Origin: CG1-02-35-72 sp045046885
GTDB lineage: Bacteria; Bacteroidota; Bacteroidia; Flavobacteriales; Flavobacteriaceae
DNA length: 25,135 bases
Assembly: GCA_045046885.1 (NCBI GenBank)
Contig: JASFYX010000041.1
Span: forward strand, 1 to 25,135
Direction: 5' to 3'
Under the pieces are notes generated by a model. It searched no databases. It saw only the letters and a program-made list of their open reading frames with translations, and was not told where the DNA came from. This document shows, in pieces, positions 1 through 6,701 of this stretch. The position numbers were made by a program, and so were the translations under genes. The number at the start of each line of letters is the position of its first letter. Position 1 is the stretch's first letter.

Positions 1-150
1 GTAGGAAGTGCTTATACAGGTAACGGTGCTAACAAAGGTCATAACTTAACTTACACACTTACATTAGACAGCAGTAAAGGTTCTTATGCCAAGGTTGACT
101 TTGACCAAGCGCAAACACTTTCTATCACTTACACTTTATCAGACGACTAA
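1..150 (+). CDS. C-terminal fragment of an unrecognised beta-rich, probably secreted protein
   Basis: Frame 1 is open from the first base of the window to a TAA at 148-150, giving the last 49 residues of a gene that begins outside the window. The fragment is rich in Thr, Ser, Gly, Asn and Asp, with alternating hydrophobic residues (LTYTLTLDSS, QTLSITYTLSDD). This composition suggests beta strands of an extracellular or cell-surface domain. It has no cysteine, no membrane segment and no recognisable type IX secretion C-terminal domain. A hairpin terminator follows about 30 bases later, which supports this being a real gene end. I do not recognise the family, and too little is visible to assign a function. 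Confidence 0.7.
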   Translation, partial: VGSAYTGNGANKGHNLTYTLTLDSSKGSYAKVDFDQAQTLSITYTLSDD

Positions 151-181
151 ACGTCACCCCCAAATAAATCAACTGAACTTT

Positions 182-214
182 AAAAAGCTTCTCTAAATTA
201 GAGGAGCTTTTTTT
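182..214 (+). terminator. Rho-independent terminator after the partial gene
   Basis: A-rich 5' arm 182-195 pairs with 199-212 around the GCTTCTCTAA / TTAGAGGAGC core, with one G-T wobble and a 3-base loop, and runs into seven T's at 208-214. It ends the transcript of the gene that enters from the left. Confidence 0.8.
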
Positions 215-309
215 ATGAGAAGAAATCAATAAAAAGATTTTTAAATTAGGGTTTTATAGATGCAATTTGTTATAAATTAAAGCCTAACAGTTAAATTAAA
301 CTTATAAGC

Positions 310-339
310 TTGTAATTGGTCTAAATAATAGTATTTTTG
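310..339 (+). promoter_or_regulatory. Bacteroidota-type promoter for the PID-CTERM gene
   Basis: TTG at 310-312, 19 bases, then TATTTTTG at 332-339 matches the Bacteroidota consensus TTG-N19..21-TAnnTTTG exactly. The start site would be near 345, about 30 bases before the ATG at 375. It lies after the upstream terminator, so the small gene has its own transcript. Confidence 0.65.
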
Positions 340-374
340 TAAATTGTTAATTCACCCTGAAACAATAAAATTTA

Positions 375-557
375 ATGTTAAATAAAACAAGTAAAAAAAT
401 AATTTTTCTACTTGCAGTGTTACTAACTACCGTATCTTTCGGTCAGTTTATACCACCCCCGCCGCCCCCTCCACCTCCTGGTTTACCCATAGATGGCGGT
501 GTCTTTATTTTGGCCTTAGTGGGGGCTATTTACGGCATAAAAAAACTTAGAAAATAA
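375..557 (+). CDS. Small PID-CTERM-type secreted or membrane-anchored protein
   Basis: This 60-residue protein is made almost wholly of targeting signals. Residues 1-24 are a signal peptide (Lys-rich start, FLLAVLLTT core, SFGQ end). Residues 27-35 are nine consecutive prolines. Residues 36-42 are GLPIDGG, followed by a hydrophobic helix (about 43-54) and a basic KKLRK tail. The Pro-rich linker, PID-GG motif, single helix and basic tail match the tripartite C-terminal sorting signal that I recall as PID-CTERM in Flavobacteriaceae. The helix and tail suggest inner-membrane anchoring or processing by a sorting enzyme. There is no room for a separate functional domain, so its job is unknown. It has its own promoter and terminator-isolated upstream side, and ends 3 bases from the convergent ribE gene. 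Gene confidence is good; the family assignment is from memory. Confidence 0.8.
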   Translation: MLNKTSKKIIFLLAVLLTTVSFGQFIPPPPPPPPPGLPIDGGVFILALVGAIYGIKKLRK

Positions 558-560
558 TTT

Positions 561-1148
561 TTATTTTTCCAGAAGTCTGGCTACATATTTACCAATTACA
601 TCAAATTCTAAGTTAACTTCTGTTCCTTTTTTAATACTTTTAAAATTGGTATTTTCAAAAGTATAAGGAATAATAGCAATGCTAAAAGTGTTTTTTTGAG
701 AATTAACAACAGTTAGACTTACACCATTTATAGTTATTGAGCCTTTCTCTATTGTAATATTATTTTTATCAGTATCGTATTCAAAAGTAAAGACCCAACT
801 ACCATCAGCATTTTCAACATTGGTACAAGTGGCTGTTTGGTCAACATGTCCTTGAACAATATGTCCGTCTAGACGTTCGCCTAATTTCATGGCACGTTCT
901 AGATTTACCAAATCACCTACTTTAAGATGCTTTAAACTGCTTTTGTCTAGTGTTTCTTTTATGGCAGTAACAGTGTATATATTGTCATCTTCAATAGCAA
1001 CTACAGTTAAACACACACCATTATGTGCCATGCTTTGATCTATTTTTAAAACATTAGCCAAATCACTTTTTATACTAATATTAAGATTTGTATTATCCGT
1101 TTTTAAAGCCGAGACGGTGCCCATTTCTTCTATAATTCCTGTAAACAT
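561..1148 (-). CDS. ribE: Riboflavin synthase, alpha chain
   Basis: The product catalyses the last step of riboflavin synthesis, the dismutation of two 6,7-dimethyl-8-ribityllumazine molecules, and works in the cytoplasm as a trimer. The 195 residues form the usual two homologous barrel halves. The N-terminal MFTGIIEE signature is intact, GVCLTVV (half 1) is echoed by GVSLTVV (half 2), and GHIVQGHVD lies between them. The length is close to the usual 200-220. The ATG at 1146-1148 starts the family signature exactly. The gene stands alone on this strand, divergent from pdxA with 62 bases between, and has a TAAATTTG element upstream. The intergenic space is too short for an FMN riboswitch. In Bacteroidota the symbol ribE is usual; ribC is a synonym. 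Confidence 0.97.
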   Translation of the reverse strand: MFTGIIEEMGTVSALKTDNTNLNISIKSDLANVLKIDQSMAHNGVCLTVVAIEDDNIYTVTAIKETLDKSSLKHLKVGDLVNLERAMKLGERLDGHIVQGHVDQTATCTNVENADGSWVFTFEYDTDKNNITIEKGSITINGVSLTVVNSQKNTFSIAIIPYTFENTNFKSIKKGTEVNLEFDVIGKYVARLLEK

Positions 1149-1166
1149 GGTGTCAATTTTATTGAT

Positions 1167-1174
1167 TACTTTTG
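1167..1174 (+). promoter_or_regulatory. -7 element for pdxA
   Basis: TACTTTTG fits TAnnTTTG. No TTG lies at the expected -33 distance. A start near 1180 would give a leader of about 30 bases before the GTG at 1211. It sits six bases from the opposing ribE element at 1181-1188. Confidence 0.45.
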
Positions 1175-1180
1175 TGATGT

Positions 1181-1188
1181 CAAATTTA
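1181..1188 (-). promoter_or_regulatory. -7 element for ribE
   Basis: Read on the minus strand this is TAAATTTG, a full match to TAnnTTTG, placed 32 bases before the ribE ATG. No clear -33 TTG is present. It faces the pdxA element, so the two promoters overlap. Confidence 0.5.
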
Positions 1189-1210
1189 CTAATTTAAAAA
1201 GTTTTAATCT

Positions 1211-2242
1211 GTGAAAAAGGATGATAAAATACGTGTAGGAATTTCTTTAGGCGATTTAAATGGCATAGGAATAGAGGTGATACTCAAAACTTTTGAAGAC
1301 CATCGTATGTTTGATTTTTGTACACCGATAATTTTTGGATCCACAAAAACAGTTTCATATCATAAAAACGCTTTAAATTTTAAAAATAATATACAGGGCA
1401 TTTCACATATTTCTAATCCTTTACAGGGAAAAATAAATCTGTTAAATATTTGGCAAGAAACAGTTGCTGTTAATTTAGGACAACCCTCTAAAGAAGCAGG
1501 AAAATATGCTTATTTATCTTTAGAAAAAGCGACTGAAGCTCTTAAAAATAGCGATATTGATGTTTTAGTTACCGCCCCAATAAATAAACAAACTATCCAA
1601 TCTGATGCCTTTAAATTTAAAGGACATACAGAATATCTTGAATCTGAATTAGAAGGCGAGAGTCTTATGATTTTAATGGATGGTGATTTACGGATGGGTT
1701 TAGTTACAACTCATGTACCTTTAAAAGATGTGGCCAATTTAATTACGCCAGATTTGATAGAAAGAAAAGTCGCCATTTTAAACAACAGTTTAAAACAAGA
1801 TTTTGGCATAGAAAAACCTAGAATAGCTGTTTTAAGTTTAAATCCACACAGTGGTGATGATGGCGTTATTGGCGATGAAGAAAAAGATATTATAATTCCA
1901 ACTTTAGAAAAAATTCAAGAACAAGGCTTTTTAACTTATGGGCCTTATGCTGCCGATAGCTTTTTTGGTAACAAAACTTATATGCAATTCGACGCTGTTT
2001 TGGCAATGTATCACGATCAAGGTTTAGCACCATTTAAAGCTTTAAGTTTTGGGAATGGTGTTAATTTTACCGCGGGTCTTTCAAGAATTAGAACTTCTCC
2101 AGATCACGGTACCGCCTTCGATATTGCAGGAAAAGGCCTTGCAGATGCCAGCTCATTTAAGCAAGCTGTTTACAGTGCAATAGATATTTTTAGATCAAGG
2201 AAGCGTTATTTACAACTTACAGAAAAGCCTCTTTTAGTTTAA
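1211..2242 (+). CDS. pdxA: 4-hydroxythreonine-4-phosphate dehydrogenase PdxA
   Basis: PdxA oxidises 4-phosphooxy-L-threonine with NAD, in the DXP-dependent route to pyridoxal 5'-phosphate. It is a cytoplasmic, divalent-metal-dependent dimer. The 343 residues cover the whole family. RVGISLGDLNGIG lies near the N-terminus, GHTEYLE at 138-144 carries the substrate-binding His-Thr, and metal histidines are present at 168 (THVPLKD), 213 (NPHSGDDG) and 268 (MYHDQGLAPFK). DHGTAFDIAG at 298-307 is also conserved. The start is GTG at 1211; no in-frame ATG precedes the conserved RVGI segment, so the GTG is preferred. The gene is divergent from ribE. The next gene, the DUF177 protein, follows after 84 bases with its own -7 element. 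Confidence 0.96.
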   Translation: MKKDDKIRVGISLGDLNGIGIEVILKTFEDHRMFDFCTPIIFGSTKTVSYHKNALNFKNNIQGISHISNPLQGKINLLNIWQETVAVNLGQPSKEAGKYAYLSLEKATEALKNSDIDVLVTAPINKQTIQSDAFKFKGHTEYLESELEGESLMILMDGDLRMGLVTTHVPLKDVANLITPDLIERKVAILNNSLKQDFGIEKPRIAVLSLNPHSGDDGVIGDEEKDIIIPTLEKIQEQGFLTYGPYAADSFFGNKTYMQFDAVLAMYHDQGLAPFKALSFGNGVNFTAGLSRIRTSPDHGTAFDIAGKGLADASSFKQAVYSAIDIFRSRKRYLQLTEKPLLV

Positions 2243-2298
2243 TATTTAGTTAAGAGATAATTTTTTTAAATAGCGTAATAGTTTTACTTATTATTTTA

Positions 2299-2306
2299 TA
2301 TCTTTG
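2299..2306 (+). promoter_or_regulatory. -7 element for the DUF177-rpmF unit
   Basis: TATCTTTG matches TAnnTTTG fully. The expected start near 2312 leaves only about 15 bases before the ATG at 2327, which argues against using the TTG at 2318 or GTG at 2321 as the start codon. No good -33 TTG is seen. Confidence 0.55.
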
Positions 2307-2326
2307 CACGCTCGAATTTGGTGTTT

Positions 2327-2872
2327 ATGAAACGATTGAAAAAAGATTTTGTAATAGCATTTGCAGGATTGAAAGTTGGGAAACACAGATTTAAATACCA
2401 AGTAGACAAGACGTTCTTTGAAACTTTTAAATATGAAGATTTTTTAAATGCTGATGTTCAAGTGATTTTAGATTTTGATAAAACCGAAAGATTATTCGAA
2501 CTCTCATTTAATGCAAAAGGCACAATTACAGTTGCTTGCGATTTAACAAACGAAGTTTATGACGAGTCTATAGACTCAGATTTAGATTTAATTGTTAATT
2601 TTGGCGATAGATTTAATGATGAAAATGAAGCCATTTTAATAATACCTCAAAATGCTTATGAGTTAGATATTTCGCAATATATTTACGAAATGTTGGTTTT
2701 GGCAGTTCCTGTTAAAAGAATTCATCCCGGTATTGCTGATGGCACATTAAAATCAGACATATTACAAAAGTTAGAAGAATTAGCACCTCAAAAAATAAAT
2801 GGGGGTAAAAAAGAAGAAATAGACCCACGATGGGCTAAGTTACAAACATTAAGAACAGAAAAAAAAGAATAA
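2327..2872 (+). CDS. DUF177 / YceD family protein
   Basis: This 181-residue cytoplasmic protein belongs to the YceD family. In other bacteria members are tied to 23S rRNA accumulation and large-subunit assembly, and their gene is almost always next to rpmF, as here with one base between the two. The visible pattern is a beta-rich N-terminal part (FAGLKVGKHRFKYQVD), the central VACDLTNEVYDESI segment corresponding to the family's Cys-containing strand, then acidic stretches and the IHPGIADG segment before a charged tail. Only one of the usual cysteines remains. In-frame TTG (2318) and GTG (2321) lie upstream. I chose ATG 2327 because the conserved MKRLK start and the -7 element at 2299-2306 fit it best. 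The precise molecular role is unproven. Confidence 0.88.
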   Translation: MKRLKKDFVIAFAGLKVGKHRFKYQVDKTFFETFKYEDFLNADVQVILDFDKTERLFELSFNAKGTITVACDLTNEVYDESIDSDLDLIVNFGDRFNDENEAILIIPQNAYELDISQYIYEMLVLAVPVKRIHPGIADGTLKSDILQKLEELAPQKINGGKKEEIDPRWAKLQTLRTEKKE

Positions 2873-2873
2873 A

Positions 2874-3068
2874 ATGGCACATCCTAAAAGAAAAATCTCG
2901 AAAACTAGAAGAGATAAAAGACGTACACATTATAAAGCTAGCATGCAACAAATTGCAGTTGATTCTACAACAGGCGAAGCGCATTTATATCACAGAGCAC
3001 ATTGGCACGAAGGTAAGTTGTATTACCGCGGTCAAATTGTAATGGAATCTGAAAGTGCAACTGCTTAA
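2874..3068 (+). CDS. rpmF: 50S ribosomal protein L32
   Basis: The 64-residue protein begins MAHPKRKISKTRRDKRRTHY, the unmistakable basic N-terminus of bacterial L32, a structural protein of the large subunit. The second half (GEAHLYHRAHWHEGKLYYRGQ) is the Bacteroidota form. It has no cysteine at all, so it lacks the four-Cys zinc ribbon seen in many L32 proteins. It starts one base after the stop of the YceD-like gene, so the two are surely co-transcribed, and a perfect hairpin terminator follows 22 bases downstream. Confidence 0.97.
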   Translation: MAHPKRKISKTRRDKRRTHYKASMQQIAVDSTTGEAHLYHRAHWHEGKLYYRGQIVMESESATA

Positions 3069-3090
3069 GGTTTAAATCAAAAAAATTAAA

Positions 3091-3117
3091 AAACCCTCAT
3101 TTTTGAGGGTTTTTTTG
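3091..3117 (+). terminator. Rho-independent terminator after rpmF
   Basis: AAACCCTCA (3091-3099) and TGAGGGTTT (3104-3112) form a perfect nine-pair stem with a TTTT loop, followed by more T's to 3116. It separates rpmF from fabH. Confidence 0.92.
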
Positions 3118-3154
3118 TTGTTTTTAATCATTTTTGAGTAAAAAATGACATTTT

Positions 3155-3188
3155 TTGACCAAAAACCGAAATAAATTTTATTACTTTG
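3155..3188 (+). promoter_or_regulatory. Probable promoter for fabH-accB-accC
   Basis: TTG at 3155-3157 and TTACTTTG at 3181-3188 (one mismatch to TAnnTTTG) are 23 bases apart, slightly long. Because a strong terminator precedes and the fabH ATG is at 3242, a promoter is needed in this 125-base gap. This is the best candidate, giving a leader of about 50 bases. Confidence 0.4.
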
Positions 3189-3241
3189 CCGTTCCATTTT
3201 TTATAAAAAAAAGGCTTTAGAATAGCCTAAAAAAATAAAAT

Positions 3242-4237
3242 ATGACCAAAAAAACTGCAGCCATTACGGCAGTTGGAAAGTATGTCCCCGACTTTGTGTT
3301 ATCTAATGCTTTATTAGAAACAATGGTAGATACCAATGACGAATGGATTACCTCTCGCACAGGAATTAAAGAAAGACGCATTTTAAAAGGAAAAAATAAA
3401 GGAACTTCTTATATGGCCATTAGAGCCGCACAAGATTTACTGAATAAAAAGAATATTAATCCTAAAGAAATAGAACTTGTAATTGTTGCCACTGCAACAC
3501 CAGATATGCAAGCCGCATCAACCTCTGCTTTTGTCGCCACTAAAATTGGTGCTACAGAAGCTTTTTCATTTGATCTCATTGCAGCCTGTTCTAGCTTTTT
3601 ATTCGCTATGACAACAGCAGCAAGCTATATTGAATCTGGACGTTATAAAAAAGTATTACTAATAGGTGCCGATAAGTGTTCTTCTATGATAGATTATACA
3701 GATCGCTCTACGTGTATTATTTTTGGTGATGGTGCTGGTGCCGTATTATTCGAACCAAATACCGAAGGCTTTGGCTTGCAAGATGAGTATTTAAGAAGTG
3801 ATGGCAACGGTAGGGAGTTTTTAAAAGTAGAAGCAGGAGGGTCTTATCTACCTGCATCAGCAGAAACAATTGCCAACAAACAGCACTATGTACAACAAGA
3901 TGGTAGAACAGTATTTAAATTTGCTGTTTCTAATATGGCCGATTCTTGCGAAAAAATCTTAGAACGCAATAATTTAAAAAAAGACGATATACAATGGCTA
4001 GCACCACACCAAGCCAATAAACGCATTATTGACGCAACTGCTAGTCGTATGAAATTAGACCCAAATAAAGTGATGCTTAATATTCACAAATATGGCAATA
4101 CAACTTCTGCTACTTTACCTTTATTGTTAAACGATTATGAAGATCAGTTAAAAAAAGGTGACTATATAGTATTTACCGCTTTTGGTGGCGGATTTACTTG
4201 GGGAGCAACCCTATTAAAATGGGCATATAATAATTAA
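3242..4237 (+). CDS. fabH: 3-oxoacyl-ACP synthase III (FabH)
   Basis: FabH condenses an acyl-CoA primer with malonyl-ACP to start fatty acid synthesis. In Flavobacteriaceae, which make many branched fatty acids, primers probably include branched acyl-CoAs; that is inference. The 331 residues form the two-part thiolase fold. The catalytic triad is complete: Cys116 in DLIAACSSF, His256 in WLAPHQANKRI and Asn286 in HKYGNTTSA. DTNDEWITSRTGIKERR near residues 30-46 and the C-terminal FGGGFTWGA loop are typical. It is followed after 20 bases by accB and then accC, so one operon supplies both malonyl-CoA and the first condensation. plsX, often next to rpmF and fabH in other phyla, is absent. Confidence 0.96.
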   Translation: MTKKTAAITAVGKYVPDFVLSNALLETMVDTNDEWITSRTGIKERRILKGKNKGTSYMAIRAAQDLLNKKNINPKEIELVIVATATPDMQAASTSAFVATKIGATEAFSFDLIAACSSFLFAMTTAASYIESGRYKKVLLIGADKCSSMIDYTDRSTCIIFGDGAGAVLFEPNTEGFGLQDEYLRSDGNGREFLKVEAGGSYLPASAETIANKQHYVQQDGRTVFKFAVSNMADSCEKILERNNLKKDDIQWLAPHQANKRIIDATASRMKLDPNKVMLNIHKYGNTTSATLPLLLNDYEDQLKKGDYIVFTAFGGGFTWGATLLKWAYNN

Positions 4238-4257
4238 ACAATCAAACCTAATATATT

Positions 4258-4731
4258 ATGGATTTAAAAGAAATTCAAAACCTAATTAAATTCGTAGCCA
4301 AATCTGGTGCAAGCGAAGTAAAATTAGAAATGGAAGATATTAAAATCACCATTAGAACAGGCGAATCGAAACATGGCGAGACTATCGTCCAACAAGTACC
4401 TATGGCTATGCCAGTACAACAACAAGTAATGGCTCCTCAAGAAGTGGTAGCAGCCCCAGTAGCAGCTCCTGAAGTTACAGAAGAGGATAAATACATCACA
4501 ATAAAATCGCCTATTATAGGGACTTTTTATAGAAAACCTTCACCCGACAAGCCCGTATTTGCAAATGTTGGAGATACTGTTAGTGTTGGCGATACTGTCT
4601 GTATAATAGAAGCTATGAAATTATTTAACGAAATAGAATCTGAAATTTCGGGTAAAATAGTTAAAGTATTAGTAGATGACGCTTCTCCTGTAGAATTTGA
4701 CCAACCTTTATTTTTGGTAGATCCATCCTAA
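4258..4731 (+). CDS. accB: Biotin carboxyl carrier protein of acetyl-CoA carboxylase
   Basis: This 157-residue protein carries biotin between biotin carboxylase (AccC, next gene) and the carboxyltransferase of acetyl-CoA carboxylase, the committed step to malonyl-CoA. Residues 1-35 are the helical N-terminal region, about 45-75 is a flexible Gln/Pro/Ala/Val-rich linker, and 78-156 is the biotinyl domain. The biotinylation motif EAMKL is present with the target lysine at 121. The TFYRKPSPDKP loop corresponds to the thumb of AccB-type carriers. Start and length fit the family. It lies 20 bases after fabH and 81 bases before accC. Confidence 0.96.
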   Translation: MDLKEIQNLIKFVAKSGASEVKLEMEDIKITIRTGESKHGETIVQQVPMAMPVQQQVMAPQEVVAAPVAAPEVTEEDKYITIKSPIIGTFYRKPSPDKPVFANVGDTVSVGDTVCIIEAMKLFNEIESEISGKIVKVLVDDASPVEFDQPLFLVDPS

Positions 4732-4734
4732 AGT

Positions 4735-4810
4735 AAAATCCAATAATTAAAATCCAAATATCAATTATTAGTTTTGAAATTTGTTTTTTGAGAATTGTAA
4801 TTTGAAAAAA
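4735..4810. repeat. Short degenerate repeats in the accB-accC gap
   Basis: AAAATCCAA occurs twice (4735-4743, 4749-4757). AATAATT (4742-4748) is mirrored by AATTATT (4763-4769) as an inverted repeat. The rest of the gap is a run of loosely spaced TTTG/TTG units. The gap is longer than others in this operon and carries no gene. It resembles the AATTCCAA-like intergenic repeats that I recall from Flavobacteriaceae. Confidence 0.4.
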
Positions 4811-4812
4811 TT

Positions 4813-6150
4813 ATGTTTAAAAAAATATTAATTGCCAATAGAGGAGAAATAGCTTTACGTATTATTAGAACTTGTAAAGAGATGGGTATTAAATCTGTAG
4901 CAGTTTATTCTACAGCAGATGCCGAAAGTTTACACGTTAAATTTGCTGATGAAGCTGTTTGTATAGGACCACCACCTAGCAATCTATCCTACTTAAAAAT
5001 GTCGAATATTTTAGCAGCTGCAGAAATTACAGATGCAGATGCTATCCATCCGGGATACGGATTTTTAGCCGAAAATGCTAAGTTTTCTAAATTGTGCGAA
5101 GAACACAATATTAAATTTATTGGCGCTACCGCCGATATGATTAATAAAATGGGAGACAAGGCTTCTGCAAAAGCTACCATGAAGTCTAACGGTGTGCCTA
5201 CAATTCCTGGTTCTGATGGTATTTTGTCTTCATTTCCTGTGGCCGAAAAATTGGCAGTAGAAATGGGCTATCCTGTTATGCTTAAAGCAACTGCTGGAGG
5301 TGGCGGAAAAGGTATGCGTGCCGTATGGAAAGCCAAAGATTTAAAAAATATGTGGGATGCAGCCCGACAAGAAGCTAAAGCGTCATTTGATAATGATGCT
5401 ATGTATATGGAAAAGCTGATAGAAAATCCACGTCATATAGAAATTCAAGTTATTGGCGACGCTTTTGGTAAAGCTTGTCATTTATCAGAACGCGATTGTT
5501 CTATACAACGACGTCATCAAAAATTAACAGAAGAAACACCATCGCCATTTATGACGAAATCACTTCGTAAAAAAATGGGAGATGCCGCTGTAAAAGCCAC
5601 AGAATCTATTAAATACGAGGGGGCAGGTACTATAGAATTTTTGGTAGATAAGCACAGGAATTTCTATTTTATGGAAATGAATACCCGTATTCAAGTAGAA
5701 CATCCTATAACAGAACAAGTTGTAGAATTCGATTTAATTCGAGAGCAAATATTGGTTGCTGCAGGTGTCCCAATTTCAGGAAAAAATTATTTCCCAAGAC
5801 TTCACGCTATTGAATGTCGTATAAATGCAGAAGACCCTTATAATGATTTTAGACCATCACCAGGTGTGATAAATGATTTAAATATTCCAGGGGGTCACGG
5901 TGTAAGAGTAGATACGCATGTGTATGCTGGGTATAGAATTCCGCCAAATTACGATTCTATGATAGCTAAACTCATAACAACTGCACAAACTAGAGAAGAA
6001 GCTATAAATAAAATGAAACGCGCTTTAAGCGAATTTGTAGTAGAAGGTGTTAAAACAACTATCCCTTTTCATTATCAATTAATGAGTAATCCAGTATATC
6101 TTTCGGGTAATTATACTACCAAGTTTATGGAGGATTTTGAAATGGTATAA
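4813..6150 (+). CDS. accC: Acetyl-CoA carboxylase, biotin carboxylase subunit
   Basis: AccC carboxylates the biotin on AccB using ATP and bicarbonate. The 445 residues match the family length (about 450) and show its three parts: an N-terminal domain starting FKKILIANRGEIALR, the ATP-grasp domain, and the C-terminal domain with RPSPG. Key residues are present in E. coli-like positions: Lys116, the glycine loop AGGGGKGMR (161-169), His208 and Glu210, Lys237, Glu288, Asn290, Arg292 and Glu296 in MEMNTRIQVEH. This is a plain acetyl-CoA carboxylase subunit; no carboxyltransferase domain is fused. It ends the fabH-accB-accC operon with a strong terminator 21 bases after the stop. The carboxyltransferase genes accA and accD are elsewhere. 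Confidence 0.97.
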   Translation: MFKKILIANRGEIALRIIRTCKEMGIKSVAVYSTADAESLHVKFADEAVCIGPPPSNLSYLKMSNILAAAEITDADAIHPGYGFLAENAKFSKLCEEHNIKFIGATADMINKMGDKASAKATMKSNGVPTIPGSDGILSSFPVAEKLAVEMGYPVMLKATAGGGGKGMRAVWKAKDLKNMWDAARQEAKASFDNDAMYMEKLIENPRHIEIQVIGDAFGKACHLSERDCSIQRRHQKLTEETPSPFMTKSLRKKMGDAAVKATESIKYEGAGTIEFLVDKHRNFYFMEMNTRIQVEHPITEQVVEFDLIREQILVAAGVPISGKNYFPRLHAIECRINAEDPYNDFRPSPGVINDLNIPGGHGVRVDTHVYAGYRIPPNYDSMIAKLITTAQTREEAINKMKRALSEFVVEGVKTTIPFHYQLMSNPVYLSGNYTTKFMEDFEMV

Positions 6151-6171
6151 ACAAAGTTATAAAATTTATTA

Positions 6172-6209
6172 AAAAAGAGAGAAGACGTTAGTCTTCTCTC
6201 TTTTTTTTG
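6172..6209 (+). terminator. Strong rho-independent terminator after accC
   Basis: AAAAAGAGAGAAGAC (6172-6186) and GTCTTCTCTCTTTTT (6191-6205) form a perfect 15-pair stem with a GTTA loop and a T tract to 6209. It is the longest perfect hairpin noticed in the left half of the window. Confidence 0.95.
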
Positions 6210-6217
6210 TACGTTTG
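6210..6217 (+). promoter_or_regulatory. -7 element for the Lrp/AsnC gene
   Basis: TACGTTTG matches TAnnTTTG and begins on the last T of the accC terminator tract. Its -33 region would lie inside the hairpin, where TTA rather than TTG is found. The start near 6223 would give a leader of about 13 bases. Confidence 0.5.
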
Positions 6218-6235
6218 ATTTAAATTTTCAATAAG

Positions 6236-6700
6236 ATGAATAATAAAAGCTTAAAAATTGATGGTATAGATAAAATTATATTACATCATTTAATGCAAGA
6301 TGCTAGAAAACCTATTATAAGTATTGCTAAAGAAGTGGGTGTTTCGGGTGCGGCCATTCATCAAAGGTTAAAAAAACTAGAAGCTTCTGGTTTAATAAAC
6401 AGCTCAAAATTGATTATTAACCCTGAAATGTTAGGATATAAAACTTTAGCGTTTGTCGGCATCTTTTTAGATGCAGCTAGTAAAAATGCAGCCGCTTTAA
6501 ACAAGTTAAAAGAAATTCCAGAAGTTATAGAAAGTCATTATACCACAGGGAATTACGCTATTTTTGTCAAAATATTGTGTAAAGATAATGCCGATTTAAT
6601 GCATTTATTAAACAAAGAAATTCAATCTATAAAAGGGGTTGCACGTACTGAAACTTTTATTTCTTTAGAGCAACAAATAAACAGACAAATAAAAATTTAA
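6236..6700 (+). CDS. Lrp/AsnC family transcriptional regulator
   Basis: The protein has 154 residues, the standard length. Residues about 8-60 are the N-terminal winged helix-turn-helix (IDKIILHHLMQDARKPIISIAKEVGVS...IHQRLKKLEASGLI). Residues about 70-145 are the RAM ligand-binding and oligomerisation domain, containing the GNYAIFVKI strand. These proteins form dimers to octamers and often sense amino acids; the ligand and targets here cannot be read from sequence. The gene has a promoter-like element directly after the accC terminator and ends one base from the convergent metallopeptidase gene. Proximity to fabH-acc suggests nothing firm about its targets. Confidence 0.92.
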   Translation: MNNKSLKIDGIDKIILHHLMQDARKPIISIAKEVGVSGAAIHQRLKKLEASGLINSSKLIINPEMLGYKTLAFVGIFLDAASKNAAALNKLKEIPEVIESHYTTGNYAIFVKILCKDNADLMHLLNKEIQSIKGVARTETFISLEQQINRQIKI

Positions 6701-6701
6701 A

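Noticed and set aside
1149..1210. Possible FMN riboswitch before ribE
   Set aside because: The gap is only 62 bases and shared with pdxA; no conserved riboswitch helices are visible.
3003..3023. TGGCACG followed by TTG inside rpmF, resembling a sigma-54 -24/-12 site
   Set aside because: The spacer between TGGCACG and TTG is eight bases where about four are required, and it lies in rpmF coding sequence.
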